Below are positions 7,962 through 15,375 of a stretch of 64,000 nt of DNA, piece by piece. The notes beneath the pieces are model-generated. The model was not told where the DNA came from, made no database searches, and saw only the letters and a program-made list of their open reading frames with translations. The stretch's first letter is position 1, and every line of letters starts with the position of its first letter. The translations under genes were made by a program, and so were the position numbers. This DNA comes from an uncultured Clostridia bacterium. Lineage in GTDB: Bacteria; Bacillota; Clostridia; Christensenellales; Borkfalkiaceae. The DNA lies in NCBI GenBank assembly GCA_947630705.1, contig CANRIK010000001.1:1-64000 (forward strand), given 5' to 3'.

Positions 7962-8469
7962 TTAAGTGCGCGCTTGTCTTGACAAGCGCGCGGCTGTCGC
8001 CGCGCGGACAAGCTCACGCCTAAAAGAAAATAAATCGGTTAAAAAAATAATTTGAACGCCGTCGGCATAGGTGTTTACAACCTCGTCCTTTACAAGATTG
8101 ACTGTGAGCTGCATTGTAAGGTTTGCGTCAGCGTCGGGGTCTGTAAAAGAAACCGTCATTTGTGAACCTTCAACCGTAACGCCCGTCACCCGTGCATCTT
8201 TGGTCTTGTAGTAGTTTGACATTTCCGCGGCCATCTTGGGCGTGGGAACTTCGTCAACCACTTCGAGTTTACCCGAATCGGCGAGATCGGTGCTTTCGGT
8301 AATCTCTTCACCGAGGGAGTCCTGAACGTCCTGTTGATAGTTGGCCTCGTCAAAAACGGGACAACATACTTTTATGTCGTCCTTGGAAATTCCCGAAAAG
8401 TCGGCGCCCGTGACGGTTGTGGTGTACTGCCCCTCGGAACTGTACTCGACGGCGGTTGCGATATTTTAA
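7962..8469 (-). pseudogene. Remnant of a secreted/surface protein gene
   Basis: An open minus-strand frame runs from 8469 to a stop at 7962 but begins right after an in-frame TAA and has no ATG. The upstream part reads AVEYSSEGQYTTTVTGADF..., a beta-rich, Thr/Asp-rich extracellular-looking sequence. Conserved-looking protein continues to about QIIFLTDLFSFRR; after that the codons are made by a palindromic repeat (7970-7993), so the 3' end also looks replaced. I take it as a decayed fragment. An internal GTG at 8261 could still give a 99-residue product. Confidence 0.5.
7970..7993. repeat. 24-bp palindrome
   Basis: gcgcgcttgtc tt gacaagcgcgc, with 11-bp arms, followed by a partial third copy of the arm (gcgcggacaagc, about 8001-8013). 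It lies at the broken 3' end of the gene remnant. Confidence 0.75.
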
Positions 8470-8578
8470 TACGGACAATACATTTGTTCGTCATTTCCGG
8501 CGAAATTTGCGGTTGCTCCGTTGTGATATATTAATGTCGCGATAGTTCAATATGGATAAAACACTAATATTTTCCGAG

Positions 8579-8607
8579 TTGACAAGAGACTGCGGCGATG
8601 ATATAAT
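8579..8607 (+). promoter_or_regulatory. Sigma-A promoter of the PaaI thioesterase gene
   Basis: TTGACA (8579-8584), 17-bp spacer, TATAAT (8602-8607). The expected start of transcription (about 8613-8615) is only a few bases before the ATG at 8618. Confidence 0.75.
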
Positions 8608-8617
8608 ATGATTTATT

Positions 8618-9118
8618 ATGAAAGTCATCAAGAAACAGAGAAACAGTAAAATGTGCATTATGTGCGGATTGGACAACGAGTACGGAGTGCGCGCTCCATT
8701 CTACACTATGGAGGACGGAAGCGTTGCGACGCTCTTTTCTTATCGTGAGCAGCATCAGAGCTATCCCGGGAGAGTGCACGGCGGACTAATCACCGCCATG
8801 CTCGACGAGATGGGATTGAGAGCTCTTTGGGCGACAGAACTTGACGAAAAGACATTCGGCGTGACGATATCTTTGGAGACGAAGTTCCGCAAGCCCGTGC
8901 CGTACGGAGTAGAGCTTTTGGGGCGCGGCAGAATTGTAAAAGATACCGGAAACTTTTTAACCGCGGATACGCAGATACTTGACAGAGACGGGCAGACGCT
9001 TGCAAGCGGAATAATTAAATATATCAAGCTCGACCCTCAAAAGATTCAAAAGGGCGTTGTCACTCATGAAGAGCTCTGCTATCTTACGGACGACAACGTT
9101 ACAGAAATAGATATCTGA
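8618..9118 (+). CDS. PaaI-family hotdog thioesterase
   Basis: 166 residues; hydrolyses an acyl-CoA-type thioester in the cytoplasm, actual substrate unknown. The hotdog signature is clear: YPGRVHGGLITAMLDEMGLRAL (His-Gly-Gly and Asp about 47-60), then VTISLETKFRKPVPYGVELLGRGRIV and ASGIIKYI. The N-terminus KMCIMCGLDNEYGV with two Cys is common in clostridial members. The ATG at 8618 is almost at the predicted transcription start, with no ribosome site; an alternative ATG at 8651 would drop the conserved KKQRNSK start. A terminator follows. Confidence 0.88.
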   Translation: MKVIKKQRNSKMCIMCGLDNEYGVRAPFYTMEDGSVATLFSYREQHQSYPGRVHGGLITAMLDEMGLRALWATELDEKTFGVTISLETKFRKPVPYGVELLGRGRIVKDTGNFLTADTQILDRDGQTLASGIIKYIKLDPQKIQKGVVTHEELCYLTDDNVTEIDI

Positions 9119-9172
9119 CGGCAAAATATACGGCATTTTTGAAGTATATTTAAATTCGACGGCATAAAACGA

Positions 9173-9204
9173 GTCCCCGACAAACTTATTTGTCGGGGAC
9201 TTTT
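9173..9204. terminator. Bidirectional terminator between paaI-like gene and hom
   Basis: GTCCCCGACAAA / TTTGTCGGGGAC stem with a 4-nt loop, then TTTTAATC on the plus strand and CTCGTTTTAT on the minus strand. Confidence 0.8.
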
Positions 9205-9230
9205 AATCTGTAAAATCAAACAAACGGCAA

Positions 9231-10520
9231 TCAGACGAGAACGCGTATAACGGAGACTACGCGAGTGTCGGAAATATCCTTACCTATTGCTGCGACCGCC
9301 TTTTTGACATTGGATTCTTTCGTGGAATGGGTGACGAGAATAAGATTTACTTCGCCGTTTCTGTTCTTCTCATCGATATCCTGCACCACTTTCGCCACAC
9401 TTATGCCGTATCTTCCCAAAACGGACGTGACCTTGGAGAGCTCTCCGGCCCTGTCCGCCGCCAAAAGGCGGAGATAATATGCGCTTTCGAAATTTGTTAT
9501 GAATTTCGTTGAAGAGGCGGCCTTTTCGGTATTCGGGAAAGTCGAATACCTATGCTGGGTATGAGTCGCGCAGTAAATTACGTCTCCGACGATAGCGCTG
9601 CCGGTCGGCAAAGCTCCCGCGCCTCTGCCGTAAAGCATGACGTCCTCCACACAGTCGCCCGTAATGTAGACCGCATTATAGCTGTCGCTTACGCTTGCGA
9701 GCGGATGGGTCGCACGCACGAACGATGGATGGACGCGGACTTCCACCCCCTTTTCCGCATCCTTGCCGATAGCGAGAAGTTTTATCACATAGCCGAGTTT
9801 TTTGCCGTATGCAATGTCGTCCTCGGATATGTTTGTTATACCCTCGCGATAGATATCGGCGAAGGGTATTTTTTTATTGAAGCAAATACTGGATAAAATC
9901 GAGAGTTTATACGCGGCGTCATAGCCTTCGACATCGGAAGTGGGGTCGGCTTCGGCATAGCCGAGGGATTGGGCCTCTTTTAAGACTTCGGCATAGGACT
10001 TGCCGTCGTCGGTCATTTTGGTAAGTATATAGTTGGTCGTGCCGTTGATTATTCCGATAATTGACGTGATTTTATTGCCTTGAAGGTTGTCCAAAAGGGC
10101 GCGGATAACGGGAACTCCGCCCACGCAAGTGGCCTCGAAAAACAGTCCGACGTGATTGTGTTTTGCCGCCTGTTCGAGCTCGTAACCGTATTTGCAGTAC
10201 AGCTCTTTATTGGACGTAACCACGGATTTGCCGGCGTTCAGAGCGGCAAGGACGTAGCTCTTCGCAGGCTCCACCCCTCCCATGACCTCTATTACTATAT
10301 CCACTTCGGGATTGGAACAGATTTCGGAGATATTGGAAGCGATTCTGCTCTCTTCCACGCCCAACGCAAGGGCGCGGTCTTTGCGGAGTTCGAGAACCGA
10401 TTCTACCGTTATGTCTACGCCGTGGGTCTTTATATATTTATCTCTGTGTTCGGTCAGTATTTTATATGTGCCGCCGCCCACAACTCCGAGTCCAAGAATG
10501 GCTACGCCGACTTTTTTCAT
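9231..10520 (-). CDS. hom: Homoserine dehydrogenase
   Basis: Reduces aspartate semialdehyde to homoserine on the way to threonine and methionine. The 429 residues carry the Rossmann motif VAILGLGVVGGGTYKIL, the catalytic core TNKELY.. and TNYILTKMTDDGKSYAEVLKEAQSLGYAEADPTSDVEGYDAAYK, and a C-terminal ACT domain (about 350-425: YYLRLLAADRAGELSKVTSVLGRYGISV), the site of threonine feedback. The ATG overlaps the coaX stop by 4 bp, so it is the last gene of a panT-like/coaX/hom operon. Aspartate kinase and threonine synthase are not in the window. Confidence 0.96.
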   Translation of the reverse strand: MKKVGVAILGLGVVGGGTYKILTEHRDKYIKTHGVDITVESVLELRKDRALALGVEESRIASNISEICSNPEVDIVIEVMGGVEPAKSYVLAALNAGKSVVTSNKELYCKYGYELEQAAKHNHVGLFFEATCVGGVPVIRALLDNLQGNKITSIIGIINGTTNYILTKMTDDGKSYAEVLKEAQSLGYAEADPTSDVEGYDAAYKLSILSSICFNKKIPFADIYREGITNISEDDIAYGKKLGYVIKLLAIGKDAEKGVEVRVHPSFVRATHPLASVSDSYNAVYITGDCVEDVMLYGRGAGALPTGSAIVGDVIYCATHTQHRYSTFPNTEKAASSTKFITNFESAYYLRLLAADRAGELSKVTSVLGRYGISVAKVVQDIDEKNRNGEVNLILVTHSTKESNVKKAVAAIGKDISDTRVVSVIRVLV

Positions 10521-11299
10521 TTTTCAGCCTCCGTACTGTTTAAATGATAGAGATAATTGAGCCCTTCCAAAGTGAGCAGCTTGTCCACTTCGTCTATGCC
10601 GGAAATCTCATGGGCGATAATTTCCGAAAAACCGCCCGTTGCAATTACTTTTACGCCTTCCGTCTTCATCTCGCGCTTTATGCGCTTGACGAGATATTCG
10701 ACAAGGCCCGCAAATCCGTAAAATATTCCGGACTGCATATTTGTCACCGTATTAGTTCCTATGACGGTCTTGGGACGCTCTATTTCCACCCTCGGGAGTT
10801 TGGCAGTACCGTTTACGAGGCTGTCGAGAGAGCCCTTAATGCCGGGAGCGATCACTCCGCCGATAAATCGGCCTTTTCCGTCTATTACATTGAAGGTAGT
10901 GGCCGTGCCGAAATCGATAATTATGAGGGGATAGCCGTATTTTTTTACTGCGGCAACGTTATTCACCACTCTGTCGGCGCCGACCTCTTTCGCGTCGTCA
11001 ACCAAAAGGTTCATACCCGTTTTCAAACCCGGGCCGAGCATAAGCGGCTTGAATTTGAGATAAGTCTGACACATTCTGTCGAGCGTATAGTCGAGTTGGG
11101 GCACGACGGAAGAAATTATGCCGCCCTTTATCTGCTCCGCATCAATGCCGTTGTTGCATAGAATGGATATGAGCTGACCGCCGTATTCGTCGGAAGTCCT
11201 CTTATATTCCGTGGCAATACGGAAACTTATTTTGAGGGTTGAGCCCTCGTATACGGCATACTTTATATTTGTGTTGCCCACGTCAAGACAAAGTATCAT
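10517..11299 (-). CDS. coaX: Type III pantothenate kinase
   Basis: First step of coenzyme A synthesis, ATP-dependent phosphorylation of pantothenate. The 260 residues show the ASKHA-fold motifs of CoaX: LCLDVGNTNIKYAVYEG (phosphate 1), the region around GADRVVNNVAAVKKYG, LIIIDFGTATTFNVIDGKGRFIGGVIAPG (phosphate 2), and IATGGFSEII. The length is normal. It lies 2 nt after the membrane-protein gene and overlaps hom. The preceding gene is a likely pantothenate carrier. Confidence 0.95.
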   Translation of the reverse strand: MILCLDVGNTNIKYAVYEGSTLKISFRIATEYKRTSDEYGGQLISILCNNGIDAEQIKGGIISSVVPQLDYTLDRMCQTYLKFKPLMLGPGLKTGMNLLVDDAKEVGADRVVNNVAAVKKYGYPLIIIDFGTATTFNVIDGKGRFIGGVIAPGIKGSLDSLVNGTAKLPRVEIERPKTVIGTNTVTNMQSGIFYGFAGLVEYLVKRIKREMKTEGVKVIATGGFSEIIAHEISGIDEVDKLLTLEGLNYLYHLNSTEAEK

Positions 11300-11300
11300 T

Positions 11301-11975
11301 TTATTTCTCGCTCTGTGAAACGGTTTGGGCGGCTTCGCCCTTTATTTTATTTTGGAAAAGCAGATTATTGGAATTTTTAAGCGCAATTTTCATTATGCGT
11401 ATATAGAGCGGCACAAGCACGGCGCAGCAAGCCATTTCAATCGGGCTGTTGAATACAATCGCCACCGAAAATGCAGTCGCAAAAGCGTCGCCGCCGAACA
11501 CCCAAAGCATAAGAAGCACGAGCACGGTGTTTGTAAGAGCGCCCACCACTCCGCCGACGGCGGCCGGAATTGTTTCGCGCAACATTACGTTCGCTTTCTT
11601 GCCCAGAGGAAGTTTGCCCTTCTTTTCACGTGCATTGAGTATGCCTGAAACAATGAAAGATATGAGATGATAGGTCCAATATGCCGCGATTCCCATGAAT
11701 ATACGGGGAACAACGGAAACCAAAGGATTTATCATTGCCGGATAGCCGACCATTACGGCTATGAGCATGGAGCAAAGGCCGAAAATCGTTCCGCCGACAA
11801 ACTCTTCCTTCCAAGTACCGAAAAGACAGAGCGCCAAGGCGAGCGGCAGGGATAAAAATGCCGGATTGATTCCGAGCATACCCATGAACACATACGTTTC
11901 AAGGGTAAGCACAACGAAAATGAGCGCCACCATTACGCCGAGAAAGGCAATATAATGCGCCTTACTCTTCTTCAT
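11301..11975 (-). CDS. ECF-transporter S component, probably for pantothenate
   Basis: 224 residues from the ATG at 11975 (strong GGAGGTG in front; an earlier in-frame ATG at 12014 has none). About six hydrophobic segments: residues 8-30, 36-55, 60-85, 90-110, 135-160 and 168-190, with the small-residue-rich helices and the TWKEEFVGGTIFGL loop usual for substrate-binding (S) subunits of energy-coupling-factor importers. It directly precedes coaX, so pantothenate is the most economical substrate (PanT-like), by context only. The ATP-binding and T subunits would be encoded elsewhere. Confidence 0.7.
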   Translation of the reverse strand: MKKSKAHYIAFLGVMVALIFVVLTLETYVFMGMLGINPAFLSLPLALALCLFGTWKEEFVGGTIFGLCSMLIAVMVGYPAMINPLVSVVPRIFMGIAAYWTYHLISFIVSGILNAREKKGKLPLGKKANVMLRETIPAAVGGVVGALTNTVLVLLMLWVFGGDAFATAFSVAIVFNSPIEMACCAVLVPLYIRIMKIALKNSNNLLFQNKIKGEAAQTVSQSEK

Positions 11976-12081
11976 AAAACACCTCCGTCGGGTTCCTATG
12001 GATACCCGCTTCAAAAAAATATTATACTTTTATACGGTCGAATTTATAAATATCCGCCGAAAGTATCGAAAAATATGATTT

Positions 12082-12110
12082 ATTATAGCATCTGCCTTAA
12101 AATTTGGCAA
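12082..12110 (-). promoter_or_regulatory. Promoter of the panT-like/coaX/hom operon
   Basis: Minus strand TTGCCA (12110-12105), 17-bp spacer, TATAAT (12087-12082). This leaves an untranslated leader of about 100 nt before 11975. Confidence 0.6.
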
Positions 12111-12170
12111 GCGATTGAGAGCACTGTAACATTTTAACGAAAAAATAAATATTATTTAATATATACAATA

Positions 12171-12208
12171 CTGCACGCCACTCATACAAAATTACATATG
12201 CCGTGCAG
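12171..12208 (+). promoter_or_regulatory. Hairpin in the leader of the small membrane protein
   Basis: CTGCACG (12171-12177) and CGTGCAG (12202-12208) are inverted, ending 10 nt before the AAAGGAGG ribosome site. Confidence 0.35.
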
Positions 12209-12227
12209 CTTTATCAAAGGAGGAATT

Positions 12228-12449
12228 ATGAACATTTTTTCGCAGTTTTGCGGCAACAACGGATGCCTTTGGATTTTAATTCTGCTGCTTCTTGCGGCAA
12301 GTTGCAGCGGTAACGGAATTGAGAGCGTTCTTGCGGGAAGCTGTACGCCCATACTTATCGCGCTTGTATACAGCATGTGGAGGAACGGCACGCTCGCTAA
12401 CTTGCTCTACGGAAGCAACAACAGCTGCGGTTGCGGTTGCAACGGCTGA
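12228..12449 (+). CDS. Small membrane protein with Gly/Cys tail
   Basis: 73 residues from the ATG at 12228, preceded by a near-perfect AAAGGAGG; a longer frame from 12198 has no ribosome site. One long hydrophobic segment (about 12-30, CLWILILLLLAASC) is followed by a second weaker one (SCTPILIALVYSMW). The protein ends SNNSCGCGCNG. Cys residues are unusually frequent for 73 residues. It sits alone between two terminated units. No family name can be given; similar short Cys-Gly-tailed proteins occur in spore-formers (impression only). Its own terminator follows. Confidence 0.7.
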   Translation: MNIFSQFCGNNGCLWILILLLLAASCSGNGIESVLAGSCTPILIALVYSMWRNGTLANLLYGSNNSCGCGCNG

Positions 12450-12458
12450 AAACAAGAG

Positions 12459-12490
12459 AGAGGGGCGTCCTACGGCGCCCCTCTGTTTTT
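12459..12490 (+). terminator. Terminator of the small membrane protein gene
   Basis: AGAGGGGCG / CGCCCCTCT stem then GTTTTTG. Confidence 0.85.
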
Positions 12491-12554
12491 GTACTTTGTT
12501 TGACTTTTTGACAGCTCGTTTTATCGACGAACTTCAAACAGCACTCTTCGAACT

Positions 12555-13409
12555 TCACTTGGAAAAGAACGCAACTCCGACGGCGTTCGGCCCCACATGA
12601 GTCCCTATCGTGCTTCCAATGAGACGAGTCGGAATCTCGTCGGGGTCACTGACGTGGTCTCTCCAAAGCGCGGCACTGTCGTGCAAATATTTTTTGAGAT
12701 ATTCGTCAGAAAGCCCCGAATACATGAGTCCGTAAGGCATGGAAAAATCAATCCCTCCGCATTTTTCCACAAGCTGCATCAATAAATTGTTGCTCCGCTT
12801 GCTACCAACCGCCTTTCCGACGAGTTTAACTTCCCCGTCAATAACCGAAACGACAGGCTTCACCGAGAGCATCTCGCCGGCAAAAGCCACTACTCCCGAA
12901 ATCCTTCCGCCCTTCCTCAAATATTTCAACGTATCAACGACGGCGAGAACCTGCACTTTCTTCTTCTTTTCGTCCAATTCCCTTACGACGGTACAGGCGT
13001 CCAAGCCTTCTTTGATAAGGCGCAGTGCATATTCGCAGAGCAGACGTTCGCCGGTGGCGGCATTCAGACTGTCAACCACGAACACTTGACCGACGAAGCG
13101 TTTTGCCGCCTTTTTGGCGCATGCAAATGTGCCCGAGAGCTTCGACGAAATAGTGATTGCAATCACTTGGTCGCCGCTTTGCGTCAGTTTTTCAAATGTA
13201 TCTCCCCACCGAAATTCGTTTATCTGACTGGTTTTAGGAATCACGTCGTTTTCAATCAACTTTTCATAGAACTGTCTGTGCGAAAGATTGACTCCGTCAA
13301 GATAAACCTCTTTGCCGAATAGTATTTCCATAGGGATCATGCAGACCCCCATTCTTTCCGCCTCCTCCTGTTCTATGTCGGATGCGCTGTCAATCAGAAT
13401 TTTTATCAT
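12555..13409 (-). CDS. DegV-family fatty-acid-binding protein
   Basis: 284 residues from the ATG at 13409 (GAGGAG about 11 nt upstream; an alternative GTG at 13421 overlaps the previous stop). The motifs are those of DegV/FakB proteins, which hold a fatty acid for the kinase FakA: IKILIDSASDIEQEEAERMGV, FYEKL..NDVIPKTSQIN (the T-S lipid-head motif), VIAITISSKLSGTF, VFVVDSLNAATGERLL, and VDTLKYLRKGGRISG. It is the last gene of the marR-Pr6Pr-degV operon. No fakA gene is seen here. Confidence 0.92.
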   Translation of the reverse strand: MIKILIDSASDIEQEEAERMGVCMIPMEILFGKEVYLDGVNLSHRQFYEKLIENDVIPKTSQINEFRWGDTFEKLTQSGDQVIAITISSKLSGTFACAKKAAKRFVGQVFVVDSLNAATGERLLCEYALRLIKEGLDACTVVRELDEKKKKVQVLAVVDTLKYLRKGGRISGVVAFAGEMLSVKPVVSVIDGEVKLVGKAVGSKRSNNLLMQLVEKCGGIDFSMPYGLMYSGLSDEYLKKYLHDSAALWRDHVSDPDEIPTRLIGSTIGTHVGPNAVGVAFFSK

Positions 13410-13417
13410 TTTATCTC

Positions 13418-14173
13418 TCACTCCTCACGAGGCGCGTTCTGTTCGGATTGTTCCGTATTTTCGGCAAGAGGGCGAGGTCTCGTCGGAAACATGATATTCC
13501 GAAAGTCGAATTTCCACTTGCCGTCTAACTTGTCGAATCTATTCCAAAGCCACAGAAGATAGCCGAGCACTACAAACACACCCATAAGACCCAACACCCA
13601 AAGAAGAACTCCGCCATAGCCGAGTTCATTAACATTGAGGAAAAAGTACGGGTAGGAAAATTCCGGAATTACGGCCCCTAAAATAAATATGTAAGCGACA
13701 TAAATGAGCGGAATGATGAGACTGTACAGAGGGGCAAAGACGGAGATAGTCCGCTTCTCGTCAAAGATTATGTAGTCGAGGATAAAGAGCAAAGGCGCAA
13801 GGAAATGATAGGACATATTGCCGATATTTTGCCAATAACTCGCTTTCAAAGGAGAATCGAGCAGAAAAATGACAACAAGAAAGGTGACGAGAATCATGAT
13901 TACGGTCATGAACTTGAACGTTCGCAGTTTTCTGTTGTATCCCTCTGTTTCTCCCATTCTCACACGCTTCACCGTATCGGCAAGAACGATAATCGAGACA
14001 ACTAATACAAAATAATTGCTGATATTGGTGTAGAACTTCAAAAAGTTCCAAGAAAATTCGTTACCAACGTCTTTTGAAATATAAAAGATGCCGAGCGACA
14101 GTAGACAGGCAAAAGCCGAAACGACGCACAACACAACGCGGTAGATAAGTTGCGTAATAAGATTTTTACACAT
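13418..14173 (-). CDS. Pr6Pr-family membrane protein
   Basis: 251 residues from the ATG at 14173, with GGAGG 8 nt before it; an upstream ATG at 14188 would place that GGAGG inside the gene. Six to seven membrane segments (about 10-30, 45-65, 85-105, 125-145, 155-180, 195-220). Features such as FYTNISNYFVLVVSII, NMSYHFLAPLLFILDYIIF and a soluble C-terminal tail (NIMFPTRPRPLAENTEQ) match the Pr6Pr/FAR-17a-like group, function unknown. Its stop overlaps the alternative GTG start of degV and it follows the MarR gene by 37 nt. Confidence 0.8.
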   Translation of the reverse strand: MCKNLITQLIYRVVLCVVSAFACLLSLGIFYISKDVGNEFSWNFLKFYTNISNYFVLVVSIIVLADTVKRVRMGETEGYNRKLRTFKFMTVIMILVTFLVVIFLLDSPLKASYWQNIGNMSYHFLAPLLFILDYIIFDEKRTISVFAPLYSLIIPLIYVAYIFILGAVIPEFSYPYFFLNVNELGYGGVLLWVLGLMGVFVVLGYLLWLWNRFDKLDGKWKFDFRNIMFPTRPRPLAENTEQSEQNAPREE

Positions 14174-14210
14174 AAAGCCGTCCTCCATTTACATTAAATT
14201 CCGCAAACCT

Positions 14211-14663
14211 CTATTTAAGGTCGTATTTTTTGCAAATTCCCGTAAGATTTTCAGAAATTATTCCGAGCGAATGATAGAGTTGCGTCCGTTCTTCGTCTGA
14301 TATCCCCAAGCTACCCTCTTCGAGGAGCGACGAAATTTTTTCGGCGACAATGCAAGCGACATTATTGCCTTTGTCCGTCAGACGAATGGGATTTTTATAC
14401 TTTCGTTCACTACTCACGTCAACGTAGACAAGCTCTGCTTTGGCAAGTTCCTTCACTGTTCGGGACATCATTCCCTTGTCCTCGCCGCACATCTCGCCGA
14501 GTTTAGTCAAACTTACCCCTTCGGTACAGTTGTAAAGCGCGAACAGGCACTGCACTTGCTTCCCCTTGAAGCCAAGCGCCGCCATCTCAACATTTTTTAT
14601 CTTTTGAACACAGCGCGAAATATTAATCAGTAACAAAGAAAATGTCGTGTAACGTTGTTCCAT
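14211..14663 (-). CDS. MarR-family transcriptional regulator
   Basis: 150 residues with a winged helix: FKGKQVQCLFALYNCTEGVSLTKLGEMCGEDKGMMSRTVKELAKAELVYVD, then the wing SSERKYKNPIRLTDKG and a C-terminal dimer helix. The ATG at 14663 is preceded by GAGGTG. It is first in an operon with the Pr6Pr and degV genes. An 18-bp inverted repeat overlaps its -35 box, so it probably represses its own operon; the ligand is unknown. Confidence 0.9.
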   Translation of the reverse strand: MEQRYTTFSLLLINISRCVQKIKNVEMAALGFKGKQVQCLFALYNCTEGVSLTKLGEMCGEDKGMMSRTVKELAKAELVYVDVSSERKYKNPIRLTDKGNNVACIVAEKISSLLEEGSLGISDEERTQLYHSLGIISENLTGICKKYDLK

Positions 14664-14681
14664 AAGCACCTCACGGACGTT

Positions 14682-14713
14682 ATCATATCTTATTTTTGTT
14701 GTCTTGTCAACAA
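14682..14713 (-). promoter_or_regulatory. marR operon promoter with overlapping palindrome
   Basis: Minus strand TTGACA (14710-14705), 17-bp spacer, TATGAT (14687-14682). The inverted repeat TTGTTG-N6-CAACAA (14696-14713) covers the -35 box, the expected place for a MarR operator. Confidence 0.65.
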
Positions 14714-14805
14714 TTTATGTGAACAGATCAAAAGAATTTTTGAACTATAAAGATATTCCGACACAGATATCGAAGGCTTTTCAAATAGGTTCTTTTTAAA
14801 TTTAT

Positions 14806-15116
14806 GGCAAAAGAACAGCGGTTGCCGAAAGACAATCGCTTTTATATGTCACTTTGCCGCTACCTAAACTTAACGGCCGGATTTTGCCGCTTCCGCAAGC
14901 GGAACCTCGGCAAAAGAACAGCGGTTGCCGAAAGACAATCGCTTTTATATGTCACTTTGCCGCTAACTTAAACTTAACGGCCGGATTTTGCCGCTTCCGC
15001 AAGCGGAACCTCGGCAAAAGAACAGCGGTTGCCGAAAGACAATCGCTTTTATATGTCACTTTGCCGCTAACTTAAACTTAACGGCCGGATTTTGCCGCTT
15101 CCGCAAGCGGAACCTC
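14806..15116. repeat. Three tandem copies of a 103/104-bp unit
   Basis: Units begin ggcaaaagaacagcggttgc at 14806, 14909 and 15013; a truncated fourth starts at 15117 (ggcaaagcg). Copies 2 and 3 look identical and copy 1 differs by about one base. Each unit contains the small hairpin CCGCTT-CCGC-AAGCGG. Frames through it are chance products. There is no gene from 14714 to 15211. Confidence 0.9.
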
Positions 15117-15165
15117 GGCAAAGCGTCGGCGCTCCGCGCCTCGCACGAACGCGGTTCTCACCGTC
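15113..15165 (-). repeat. Dispersed GC-rich repeat, copy near tRNA-Thr
   Basis: On the minus strand this stretch shares the exact 16-mer cgacgctttgccgagg (15128-15113), with looser similarity beyond, with 7145-7160 behind the tRNA-Ser island. Confidence 0.6.
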
Positions 15166-15171
15166 ACAGTA

Positions 15172-15211
15172 ACAAAAAAACAGCGTCGCCGTGACTGGCA
15201 ACGCTGTTTTT
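15172..15211 (-). terminator. Terminator of tRNA-Thr
   Basis: Minus strand ACAGCGTTGCC / GGCGACGCTGT stem followed by TTTTTTTG, directly behind the tRNA. Confidence 0.85.
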
Positions 15212-15287
15212 TGGAGCTACTGGCCGGATTCGAACCGGCGACCTGCTGATTACGAATCAGCTGCTCTACCAGCTGAGCCACAGTAGC
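15212..15287 (-). tRNA. tRNA-Thr(CGT)
   Basis: Minus-strand cloverleaf: acceptor GCTACTG/CAGTAGC, discriminator U, encoded CCA (15212-15214), D-arm GCTCAGCTGGTAGAGC, anticodon stem-loop CTGATTCGTAATCAG (anticodon CGT), T-arm GCCGGTTCGAATCCGGC. The promoter TTGCAA-16-TATAAT lies at 15303-15330. Confidence 0.95.
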
Positions 15288-15302
15288 GTCCGACGATATA
15301 AC

Positions 15303-15330
15303 ATTATAACAGATAAATTAATTTTTGCAA
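15303..15330 (-). promoter_or_regulatory. Promoter of tRNA-Thr
   Basis: Minus strand TTGCAA (15330-15325), 16-bp spacer, TATAAT (15308-15303), 15 nt before the tRNA. Confidence 0.6.
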
Positions 15331-15375
15331 GCGTTTTACGGCTATAATGAATTTATTTTGTTTGCAAAAGATATA

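Noticed and set aside
14806-15130. CRISPR array
   Set aside because: The whole 104-bp unit is repeated with no unique spacers, and no cas genes are near.
14854-15194. Two plus-strand frames in the tandem repeats
   Set aside because: They repeat the same peptide because the DNA repeats; no ribosome site and no sensible protein.
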